Shown here: positions 14,138 to 20,349 of the stretch, one piece after another
How the letters are laid out: each line of letters starts with the position of its first letter
How positions within the stretch are numbered: position 1 is the first letter of the stretch
Made by a program: the position numbers and the translations under genes
Source of the DNA: CAZVXI01 sp964631295
GTDB taxonomy: Bacteria; Planctomycetota; Phycisphaerae; Phycisphaerales; SM1A02
Direction of reading: 5' to 3'
Length of the DNA: 21,277 nucleotides
Assembly (NCBI GenBank): GCA_964631295.1
Contig: CAZVXI010000041.1
Span: forward strand, 1-21,277
The notes under the pieces: generated by a model
What the model was told of the DNA's origin: nothing
What the model saw: only the letters and a program-made list of their open reading frames with translations
Databases searched by the model: none

Positions 14138-15493
14138 ATGACGAAACACACGCTGTTGACGCTGCTGATCATCATCGGGCTCGTCCTCGGGGCGATTGTC
14201 GGGCAGATCCTCTACGACCCCGATCTCACCACCGCCGCATCCATCGCCAAGTGGAGCGACCACTGGAGCAAGGTGCTCGGCGATCTTGTGCTCATCCGCC
14301 CACTCAAGCTCATGATCGTCCCCATCGTCTTCGTCAGCGTCATCGTTGGTGTCACTTCGATCGGCGACCCGTCCAAGCTCGGCGTCGTCGGCGGCTCAAC
14401 CGTACTCTACTACGTCGTCACCATGCTCATCGCGGTCACGATCGGGGCTACGCTGGTCAGCACCGTCCGCCCGGGTGATCTCGATGATGAAGCCCGCGAA
14501 GCACTCACCGGCGTCGCGGCCGAGCAGTTCGAGGCCTCGGGAATCAGTTCGACCGTCCAGTCTGCCGAAGAAGCCGGGCAGACATCCGTCGGCAGGGCGT
14601 TCATGGAAGTCGTCCGGCAGATGATCCCTGAGAACATCATCGACGAAATGGCTGCCGGCCGCACGCTGGGCATCATCGTCTTCGCCCTCGCGCTCGGTTT
14701 GGCGCTGGCAGCGGGAGGGGAGAAGACAAAGCCGGCCACGCGCGTTTTCGAGGCCCTGTTCGATGCGATCATGCGCCTCGTGCTCATCGTCATCTGGATC
14801 ACACCGATCGGCGTGTTCTTCCTGCTCACGTACACCGTCGGGCAAATCGGGCTCGGCAACCTGCTCGGGCCGATCAGCAAGTACATCATCACCGTGCTGC
14901 TGGGGCTGTCGATTCACGGCTTTATCATCCTGCCGACCATTCTCTGGGTTGTCGGCAGAACCAATCCGTATCGCTTCATGCTGCAGATGAAGCGCGCCCT
15001 GCTCACCGCGTTCGGCACCGACTCCAGTTCCGCCACGCTGCCTGTCACCATCGAAACCGCAGAGAGCGAGGGCGGCTGCTCCAAGCGGTCCGCCAACTTC
15101 GTGCTGCCGCTGGGCGCAACTGTGAACATGGACGGCACAGCACTTTACGAAGCCGTCGCCGTCGTCTTTCTCTTCCAGTTGTATGGCATCGATCTCACGC
15201 TCGCGCAACTGCTCGTCGTCGTCGTCACTGCCACGCTCGCAGCCGTCGGCGCTGCGGGCATTCCATCGGCGGGTATTGTGATTATGGTCATCGTCATCAA
15301 CGCGGTGAACACATCGCTCGGCGGGACAGGCAAGGAACTGCCGCTCGAAGCCATCGGCGTGATCATCGGCGTCGATCGCATCGTCGACATGTGCCGCACC
15401 ACCGTGAATGTCTGGGGCGATGCCGTCGGCGCGAAGATTATGTCGCGCCTCGCACCCGATACCGAAGAAGAACGCGAAGCAGCGCTGAGTTAA
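14138..15493 (+). CDS. Dicarboxylate/amino acid:cation symporter (DAACS/SDF family), probably acidic amino acid specific
   Basis: 451 aa, eight membrane spans plus two re-entrant hairpins expected. It imports glutamate, aspartate or C4-dicarboxylates with sodium or protons. The MTKHTLL start is chosen over the longer frame because upstream residues are Arg/Ser-rich and overlap asnB. Family signatures: serine-rich hairpin 1 GTDSSSATLPVT (293-304), NMDGTALYE (330-338), hairpin 2 AAGIPSAGIV (372-381), and DRIVDMCRTTVNVWGDA (413-429). In the archaeal aspartate transporter GltPh, the Arg in DMGRT binds the substrate side-chain carboxylate. Its equivalent, R420, is present here, arguing for acidic substrates; D417 and N424 are also kept. 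An acidic loop (112-150) between spans is longer than in GltPh. It follows asnB by 37 bp. Confidence 0.93.
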   Translation: MTKHTLLTLLIIIGLVLGAIVGQILYDPDLTTAASIAKWSDHWSKVLGDLVLIRPLKLMIVPIVFVSVIVGVTSIGDPSKLGVVGGSTVLYYVVTMLIAVTIGATLVSTVRPGDLDDEAREALTGVAAEQFEASGISSTVQSAEEAGQTSVGRAFMEVVRQMIPENIIDEMAAGRTLGIIVFALALGLALAAGGEKTKPATRVFEALFDAIMRLVLIVIWITPIGVFFLLTYTVGQIGLGNLLGPISKYIITVLLGLSIHGFIILPTILWVVGRTNPYRFMLQMKRALLTAFGTDSSSATLPVTIETAESEGGCSKRSANFVLPLGATVNMDGTALYEAVAVVFLFQLYGIDLTLAQLLVVVVTATLAAVGAAGIPSAGIVIMVIVINAVNTSLGGTGKELPLEAIGVIIGVDRIVDMCRTTVNVWGDAVGAKIMSRLAPDTEEEREAALS

Positions 15494-15523
15494 CCCCGCG
15501 GCAGGCAGGCGAACGCATACCAC

Positions 15524-15552
15524 CGTCATGCCTGTGCAAACAGGCATCCATC
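15524..15552. repeat. Hairpin repeat, copy 1 (upstream of the DUF1428 gene)
   Basis: CGTC precedes a perfect 8-bp hairpin ATGCCTGT-GCAA-ACAGGCAT (15528-15547), followed by CCATC. Copy 2 lies at 16003-16030 with the same geometry. The general form CGTCAT-stem-ATCCA matches dispersed palindromic elements known in many bacteria (for example Neisseria dRS3-type ATTCCC...GGGAAT). It may also end the symporter transcript. Confidence 0.7.
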
Positions 15553-15578
15553 GTTCACGATTGTTCGGAACATCACAC

Positions 15579-15965
15579 ATGCCCGATACACACAAGGCCA
15601 GGTACATTGACGGTTTCGTGATTCCCGTTCCCAGGGATCGCATCGACGACTACCGCGCGATGGCGGAGACTGCCTGCGCGATCTGGAAGGAACACGGCGC
15701 GCTCGAATATTCAGAGTGCATCGGCGATGATCTCGATGCGTTCGAAGGCGGGCCGATGTCGTTCACCCAGATAGCCGGTGCAACCCCCGATGAGACGATC
15801 TTCTTCTCGTGGGCAGTGTTCGAATCCCGCGAAGCCCGCGACACAGCCAATAATGAAAAGATCATCAACGACCCGCGCCTGAAGGACATCATGGACCCCG
15901 ATGATCCCGTCTTCGACTGCAAACGCATGGCGTTCGGCGGCTTCTCACAGTTCGTGCATGGGTAA
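15579..15965 (+). CDS. DUF1428 family protein (YbaA-like)
   Basis: 128 aa. The sequence follows E. coli YbaA across its length: YIDGFVIPVPRDRIDDYRAMAE at the start, KEHGALEYSECIGDD, ETIFFSWAVFESREARD, NDPRLKDIMD and DCKRMAFGGFSQFV at the end. It is a small soluble alpha/beta protein of the ferredoxin-like dimeric barrel type with no established reaction. ATG 15579 is chosen because homology starts just after it; GGAA lies 8 nt upstream. A further in-frame ATG at 15528 lies inside the hairpin repeat and is rejected. The gene is bracketed by two hairpin repeat copies. Confidence 0.92.
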   Translation: MPDTHKARYIDGFVIPVPRDRIDDYRAMAETACAIWKEHGALEYSECIGDDLDAFEGGPMSFTQIAGATPDETIFFSWAVFESREARDTANNEKIINDPRLKDIMDPDDPVFDCKRMAFGGFSQFVHG

Positions 15966-16002
15966 GTTGCCGACGCGTTGTGCTGGCGCAGGCGGTCGCG
16001 GT

Positions 16003-16030
16003 CGTCATACCCGCGCACGCGGGTATCCAC
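16003..16030. repeat. Hairpin repeat, copy 2 (downstream of the DUF1428 gene)
   Basis: CGTC precedes ATACCCGC-GCAC-GCGGGTAT (16007-16026), followed by CCACG. Compared with copy 1, three stem base pairs differ (G-C to A-T, T-A to C-G, T-A to C-G) and all remain paired, so the hairpin is maintained by compensating changes. It begins 38 nt after the DUF1428 stop and could act as its terminator. Confidence 0.7.
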
Positions 16031-16189
16031 GGCTTGCACACAGACTCCCTGAATCTGTGCCCGCCGGCGTGCTCACACATCATGGCACATCCGTGCACAT
16101 GCACGTGCTTGTGACCCTTCTGCGGATCACGGAAGAGGAGCTTGACGTTTCCCCACAATCTGTTACGGTCAGAAATCGAGGTGAGCGAT

Positions 16190-16435
16190 ATGCTCAACAG
16201 TCGGACACTTCTGCGGTTGTTCGCCGCCAGTTGCTTCGCATTCCTGGGATGCGGGGATGTCGTCGCGGGGGATGAACCGATCGCATATGACTTCCATGGC
16301 TACAGAGCCCGTGTCTCCGGCACCATCGACGATCCTCGGAACTGGAACCCCCATCAAACACCTGTTCGTGTTTCGGCACATCGGCTCTTGGCTGGCCCGG
16401 CGACAGTGTTGAGTCTTCGATCGTGCGGAATCTAG
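16190..16435 (+). CDS. Short exported peptide, possible remnant of a longer secreted protein
   Basis: 81 aa from ATG 16190, which has GAGGTG 7 nt upstream; the frame is open further up but that is the best start. The N-terminus MLNSRTLLRLFAASCFAFLGC is a signal sequence with a weak lipobox (FLGC, Cys21); cleavage after VVAG is the alternative. The mature part begins DEPIAYDFHGYRARVSGTID, the style of the first strands of secreted beta domains, then runs into an unstructured Arg/Ala/Leu stretch and stops. The abrupt end suggests a frameshifted or truncated gene. A different frame stays open to about 16516 and contains a hydrophobic LDLILLLAIPLWI, though it is not clearly related. Confidence 0.45.
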   Translation: MLNSRTLLRLFAASCFAFLGCGDVVAGDEPIAYDFHGYRARVSGTIDDPRNWNPHQTPVRVSAHRLLAGPATVLSLRSCGI

Positions 16436-16513
16436 ATCTTATATTGTTGCTCGCCATTCCTCTGTGGATATCACACAGTGAGTTGCGGAAATCGGCCCGA
16501 AGGAGAGCGTGCC
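16436..16513 (+). promoter_or_regulatory. Short AT-richer leader before the 16514 gene
   Basis: Contains TATATT (about 16440-16445), a possible -10 box, and an inverted repeat CTGTG...CACAG (16462-16478). The ribosome-binding site AAGGAG (16500-16505) lies 8 nt before ATG 16514. The -35 box is not evident. Confidence 0.3.
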
Positions 16514-17755
16514 ATGCGTAGCAGCCGGTATTGTCTGCCCGCCATATTGTCCATACTTCTGGCAATGTGCCCATCTGTAACGGCCCAGTCCTGGCAGCCA
16601 TGGGCGGACCGCATCGAATCGCCGCTTGTCTCACAAATTACGCAGAAGACGCTCGATTTGTTGAAAGAGTATGTTGACCTCAGCGATGCGCAAATCCAAC
16701 GAGTGCAGCAACTCTACGAAGAACATCAGCAACGGTTCGCGCAGTTTGTGTCGCAATGGAAGCCGATCAGGGAAGCGTGGACCAAGAAGCTGGCCGCAGC
16801 GGAAACACGCCGCGACAAGTGGTTCGCGCAACTTGAGCGTGAAAAGGAACTCGGGCGAGTCGCCGATCGCCAGCGTGAGATCGATGACAGGTTCCTGGAG
16901 CAGGTACAGGCCCTGCTCACCGATGAGCAGATCAACAGTTGGTTTCTGTTTCGCAGAGCATGGCATCGCGAACAGTGGCTTCGCTGGCTCTCGCTGTTCA
17001 TCGACGATCAGATTGACCTTGCCGTACTCCTGAAGAGCGACTCCGACGATGAGAAAGAGCGAGAGGATCTTGATGAAGATGTGCAATCGATTCTCAATGA
17101 GTGGGGCCGCGTGCTTGATCCGCTCATCCTCTCAGCAGTGGAACTGAGAATCGAGAGCGCGAGAAAATACCACCAGAGTCATGAGGATGGATGGATTGTC
17201 TTCAGCGAGGATGGGCTTGTGGGAAGTCTACCGAATGGCTCGCCGCCAGAGATCAGGGAACGTGCAGAAGAGATGTGGACCGTGCAACGACGCATACGCG
17301 ACCATACACGCGCGTACCGGGATCTGTTGTATGCTGCGCTTGCACCACCCGAGAATGAACACTTCCTGAGAAGTTATCTACGCAGCGCACTCGATCGCTA
17401 TGTTCCAACCGAGTCGCTCGTGTTCGTGCAGGCCGTTGATCTGGCGCTGGAGATTGAGTCGATCAGCGAGAAGCAGCAGGAGGGGATTGACACGGTGATG
17501 CAGATGTATCACGAGACGACAGTCGCACTTGACAAGCAGATCATTGCTGCGCACGACCGCTGGTGGGATAGGCGCGCTCGCGACGAGGGAGATCGCCGAG
17601 AACGTGAAGCACAACTGCGTGATGCCATCAACAAACGCTACGACGCTGAGGAGCGGTCCCTCAACGAACTGCAGATGCTGCTGGATGAGCAGCAGCGGCA
17701 ACTCGTTCATTGGCCGGAGTTGAAGCGTCCCGATCCCGATCGCGATCTGCGGTGA
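16514..17755 (+). CDS. Secreted all-helical protein of unknown function, relative of the EF-hand protein at 2330-4015
   Basis: 413 aa. The start is set by AAGGAG 8 nt upstream; the longer frame adds only 12 residues without a ribosome site. Residues 1-25 are a signal peptide (LPAILSILLAMCPSVTAQ). The mature protein is charged helix throughout: LKEYVDLSDAQIQRVQQLYEEHQQRF (50-75), Lys/Arg/Glu coiled coil (85-130), VQALLTDEQINSWFLFRRAW (131-150), and more helices to the end, finishing with LNELQMLLDEQQRQLVHWPEL. The opening 'LSDAQ' helix followed by long helices recalls the Spy/LTXXQ style of periplasmic stress proteins, but only loosely. It shares the VQALL-x-D-x-Q...W..F block and overall plan with the 2330-4015 protein, yet has no Gly-rich segments and no EF-hand. 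The function is unknown. Confidence 0.8.
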   Translation: MRSSRYCLPAILSILLAMCPSVTAQSWQPWADRIESPLVSQITQKTLDLLKEYVDLSDAQIQRVQQLYEEHQQRFAQFVSQWKPIREAWTKKLAAAETRRDKWFAQLEREKELGRVADRQREIDDRFLEQVQALLTDEQINSWFLFRRAWHREQWLRWLSLFIDDQIDLAVLLKSDSDDEKEREDLDEDVQSILNEWGRVLDPLILSAVELRIESARKYHQSHEDGWIVFSEDGLVGSLPNGSPPEIRERAEEMWTVQRRIRDHTRAYRDLLYAALAPPENEHFLRSYLRSALDRYVPTESLVFVQAVDLALEIESISEKQQEGIDTVMQMYHETTVALDKQIIAAHDRWWDRRARDEGDRREREAQLRDAINKRYDAEERSLNELQMLLDEQQRQLVHWPELKRPDPDRDLR

Positions 17756-17814
17756 TCAGAATCGACCATCGTCGTACACAAGTCGATCGTCGCATTGACA
17801 CTTCGAAGCGTGCC

Positions 17815-18129
17815 ATGGACTCTGTGGATCATTCCCCGTGGCTGATCAGCGGTTCCGCTGTGTCATTGACCGCTGCCATTGCGCAAATGCTCCGCGCCAC
17901 TGCGCCTTTGGATGGTTCCACTGCGCCTTTGAAACAACCAAAGTGGGAACGGAACCACCCAACTGCGCCAGGGAACCGTTCAATGGCGCAAGGCAATGAT
18001 CCAACTGGTCCGGGCAACGCTCCATTGGTCGAAGGCGGTGATTCATGTGCCACGGGCAACCGTCCAACGGACACCTGCGCGCATCCGACTGGTCAATGGC
18101 GCACATGGCTGCCGGGAGTGCAGACCTGA
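17815..18129. repeat. Degenerate 21-bp tandem array 1 (15 units, no gaps)
   Basis: Starting at 17815 the sequence divides into 15 consecutive 21-bp units with no insertion or deletion. Units 5-12 (17899-18066) are the clearest, starting ACTGCGCC or ACTGGTCC, with central GGGAAC or GGGCAAC and ending TTCA or TCCA. Units 1-4 and 13-15 are weak. G at unit position 4 occurs in 9 of 10 of units 5-14. In the plus frame a 104-codon ORF, ATG 17815 to TGA 18129, spans exactly 15 heptads (TAPLDGS, TAPGNRS, TGPGNAP). In the minus strand an open frame gives VGSLPCA, IERFPGA heptads. Neither start has a good ribosome site, so coding is unresolved. It lies in the gap after the 16514-17755 gene. Confidence 0.75.
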
Positions 18130-18135
18130 CTCTTG

Positions 18136-18154
18136 AGAGTGAGCTATTCACTCT
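18136..18154 (+). terminator. Hairpin just after array 1
   Basis: AGAGTGA (18136-18142) pairs perfectly with TCACTCT (18148-18154) over a 5-nt loop. It begins 7 nt after the TGA that closes the plus-strand heptad ORF. No U-tract follows. It might end transcripts from the 16514 gene or from the array. Confidence 0.4.
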
Positions 18155-18446
18155 GAGCGGTCAGCAGATGGCTTATGACAGTGAGCAGGGGCGTGTTGCG
18201 TGTTGCGAGTGGCGATGGGGCGCGTGCTCGGCTCGTCACCGTCGGCCGTCGGTCGGGCTGAGTCGGCCGTGTGGTTCAGTCCGAGCCGGGCCACTTCATC
18301 CACAGTAATATTCAGAAACTGTCCACACGCCGCCCGGCAGCCGAACTTTCGGGTACCATCACGCGCTTTGATCGATCAGGCGGCAGCCGCGTAAGGAGAC
18401 GCAGCGACGGTCGATCTCAGGGGCACCACATCAGGAGTACTTGTGA
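18155..18446. other. Intergenic region upstream of the first bactofilin
   Basis: No gene is visible. It contains a short direct repeat (GCGTGTTGCGTGTTGCGAG, near 18190) and several TCGGCCG words. TAATAT (18306-18311) is a possible -10 box for the bactofilin gene but would leave a leader of about 130 nt. AGGAG lies 9 nt before the bactofilin ATG. Confidence 0.4.
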
Positions 18447-18926
18447 ATGGCCGCTTCCACTGAAGAGTTCACCACCATCATCGGCAAGGACGCCAACTTC
18501 AAGGGCGAGTTATCCTTCGAAGGGGGAGCCAAGCTGCTCGGCCGGTTCGAGGGATCGATCGACAGCAAGGGCAAGCTGCACATTGCTGATGGTTCCAACT
18601 GCAAAGCCACCGTCACCGCGAAGGAAGTTTCCGTCGAAGGCCACATCGAGGGCAACGTCGAGGCGGGCGACCGGGTCGAGATCATGGCCAACGGCGTGAT
18701 CACCGGCGATGTTGTCGCTTCACGCATGAACATGGCCGAGGGCGCCTCGCTCAACGGCTACTGCCGCATCGGCTCGACCGGCTCCTCCAACGGAAAGGCC
18801 GCCAGCAGCGACAGCTCCACGGCCTCCACCACGGAAGTCAAACCCTCGGCTGGATCATCAACAGCATCATCATCGTCGTCCTCATCGGGCAACAAGGCGC
18901 CCGCCAAAGCGACTGCCAAGGCCTGA
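18447..18926 (+). CDS. Bactofilin (polymerising cytoskeletal protein)
   Basis: 159 aa. The core (about 8-110) is a bactofilin beta-helix: FTTIIGKDANFKGELSFEGG, LLGRFEGSIDSKGKLHI, ATVTAKEVSVEGHIEGNVEAGDRVEI, NGVITGDVVASRMNMAEGASLNG. The repeating hydrophobic-Gly steps are diagnostic. The tail (112-159) is a Ser/Thr/Ala-rich, probably disordered region ending in a Lys/Ala stretch. Bactofilins form nucleotide-independent filaments near the membrane and scaffold cell-wall, shape or chromosome-partition factors. No M23 peptidase or ParAB partner is adjacent. A zinc-ribbon bactofilin follows 314 bp downstream on the same strand. The ATG has AGGAG 9 nt upstream. Confidence 0.93.
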   Translation: MAASTEEFTTIIGKDANFKGELSFEGGAKLLGRFEGSIDSKGKLHIADGSNCKATVTAKEVSVEGHIEGNVEAGDRVEIMANGVITGDVVASRMNMAEGASLNGYCRIGSTGSSNGKAASSDSSTASTTEVKPSAGSSTASSSSSSSGNKAPAKATAKA

Positions 18927-18928
18927 TC

Positions 18929-18946
18929 GATCGGCACCGGCCGATC
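18929..18946 (+). terminator. Hairpin directly after the bactofilin stop
   Basis: GATCGGC (18929-18935) pairs with GCCGATC (18940-18946) over ACCG. It starts 2 nt after the stop codon, suggesting the two bactofilins are at least partly separate transcripts. There is no U-tract. Confidence 0.45.
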
Positions 18947-19240
18947 AACACCGCAGCGACAGGGATGGATGGGTGTCTGGTAAACGTCAGTTTCTCCACA
19001 CCTTTGCAATGCCCATGCGCCGTCAGATCGAGATATTGACCACGCCTCACCGCGACCGCGACGTCGCCTCAACCCACCTTCGCTGCGCAACGCCTGTGCC
19101 TGTCGATCATGCACCAATGCCTTGCACTTTGCCGATGACTCAACGAACGTATGGCTCGCGGCGGGGCAGCATCACAGATGACCAGCGCCTCGCGCCGCCT
19201 GCCTGAGCAGTTCGTTCGCCCGCTCGGAGTCCCACCACGG
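18947..19240. other. Gap between the two bactofilin genes
   Basis: Nearly 300 bp. A frame in phase with the second bactofilin opens at 19151, but its extra residues are Arg/Ser/Ala-rich and poorly supported. No promoter motif, RNA or repeat stands out. Confidence 0.4.
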
Positions 19241-19657
19241 ATGGCCACCCGACGCAGAGCAACCAAGCCCTCCGCCCGCCGGATGATCCGGTGCTATTAC
19301 TGCGGCACCGAGTCCGAGGTCTCCGGCAAGACGCTGTCCACATCCTGCCCGGGCTGCCACAAGGCGATCAAGATCGAGGATGTCACCGTCAAGAGCTACA
19401 TGCCCGTCAACGATCTGCAGACCTGCGGCAAGATCACCGTCACCAAGCGCGGCCGCGTCGCAGCCAAACAGGTGAAATCCGGCGAGGGCATCGACTGCCA
19501 GGGCGCGGTCGAAGGCGCGATTGAAACCGAGGGCTCCGTCGAGCTCGGCCCGAAGAGCGAATGGAAAGGCCCGCTGCTGGTCTGCTCATCGCTGCGCATC
19601 GTCGAAGGCGCGAAGATCAACGGCCTCATCTCCGTGCCATGGTCGCGCGATTCGTGA
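19241..19657 (+). CDS. Zinc-ribbon bactofilin-like protein
   Basis: 138 aa from ATG 19241. A basic N-terminus (MATRRRATKPSARR) precedes a four-cysteine ribbon, CYYCG...CPGC (residues ~18-41), then KIEDVTVKSYMPVNDLQTCGKITV, KRGRVAAKQVKSGEGIDCQGAVEGAIETEGSVELGP, LLVCSSLRIVEGAKINGLISV. The latter part has the stepwise hydrophobic-Gly pattern of a bactofilin beta-helix. The ribbon should bind one zinc ion and, with the Arg/Lys-rich start, could contact nucleic acid or a protein partner (inference). Start choice is uncertain: GGAG lies 12 nt upstream; MIRC at 19283 is the other candidate. It is downstream of the plain bactofilin, suggesting co-assembly. Confidence 0.85.
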   Translation: MATRRRATKPSARRMIRCYYCGTESEVSGKTLSTSCPGCHKAIKIEDVTVKSYMPVNDLQTCGKITVTKRGRVAAKQVKSGEGIDCQGAVEGAIETEGSVELGPKSEWKGPLLVCSSLRIVEGAKINGLISVPWSRDS

Positions 19658-19704
19658 TCGTTTACATGGGGAAGAGACATCCCCTATCTCGGCAATTGTC
19701 ACAT

Positions 19705-19724
19705 CCGGCGGGTGCCGCCGGTTT
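19705..19724. terminator. GC-rich hairpin terminator between convergent genes
   Basis: CCGGCGG (19705-19711) pairs perfectly with CCGCCGG (19715-19721) over GTG, followed by TTT on the plus strand. It lies 48 nt after the zinc-ribbon bactofilin stop and just beyond the stop of the minus-strand gene (19729), so it may serve both. Confidence 0.6.
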
Positions 19725-19728
19725 CTGC

Positions 19729-20265
19729 TCACCGCTCGGCACTGTCCGAATTAATGCCGATGAACGCTCGCAACTGCCGCTCCAGGACGCCTTGCCCGAG
19801 CTCCATCGCGTCGAACTGACGCACTGTCATTCGCCGCCCATCGTGCTGAACCAGTCGCAACAACCGCTGCTCTCTCGCGAAACTATCCTCGCCGCCCGGC
19901 ACATCACGCGCATCAAATCGAACCTCGACGACATCGTCGAATCGCCATACGCGACGCACGATTGGCACGACCGCCAGACCGATGGACCACGTGATCGTTC
20001 TTGTCGTCGCATCAAACGTGGTCCAGCATCGCACAATGACCAGGAGCAGCACGATGCTCAGGATGCACCACCCCGCAACCACGGCTTTCGGCGAGCCAAC
20101 GTACAGAAGACCTCCGCCAACCACGCCCCCGACCAACGCGAACAGCACGCGGCCGAGAATCGGTTCACCTCCATACTCAACTACGAGACGAGTTGCACCT
20201 CCTGACAGTCTGACGCCCGGCACTGCCGGCGGTTTCCCTTTGTCTTGATCGTTCAGCGCAGACAC
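19729..20265 (-). CDS. Two-TM membrane protein of unknown function with a possible PH-like C-terminal domain
   Basis: 178 aa. A short soluble N-terminus is followed by two membrane spans at ~38-56 (GRVLFALVGGVVGGGLLYV) and ~61-79 (VVAGWCILSIVLLLVIV), then a cytosolic part alternating in strand pattern (TTFDATTRTITWSI, RVWRFDDVVEVRFDAR, RLLRLVQHDGRRMTVRQF). That arrangement (two TMs followed by 'FD..TRTIT') is seen in bacterial PH-like membrane proteins; no firm family can be named. The start is GTG. It lacks a Shine-Dalgarno; TAGAAT lies 9 nt upstream and might be a -10 box of a near-leaderless transcript. It is convergent with the zinc-ribbon bactofilin. Confidence 0.75.
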   Translation of the reverse strand: MSALNDQDKGKPPAVPGVRLSGGATRLVVEYGGEPILGRVLFALVGGVVGGGLLYVGSPKAVVAGWCILSIVLLLVIVRCWTTFDATTRTITWSIGLAVVPIVRRVWRFDDVVEVRFDARDVPGGEDSFAREQRLLRLVQHDGRRMTVRQFDAMELGQGVLERQLRAFIGINSDSAER

Positions 20266-20349
20266 TCGTGGGATTCTAACTCATCCGTCTCACGCGGCAT
20301 GCATCATCGCTGTCTCCACTCCCGCGTCGCTCCGTGCTTCAAACACGCG

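Noticed and set aside
14396..15643. Minus-strand ORF of 415 codons opposite the symporter
   Set aside because: Composition is Asp/His/Arg-rich nonsense produced by antisense of hydrophobic codons; it runs through the hairpin repeat.
15524..16030. The two hairpin repeats as a CRISPR array
   Set aside because: Only two copies, 480 bp apart with a gene in between; no regular spacers and no cas genes.
17815..18129. Array 1 as a CRISPR array
   Set aside because: The units are contiguous and degenerate with no spacers between conserved repeats.
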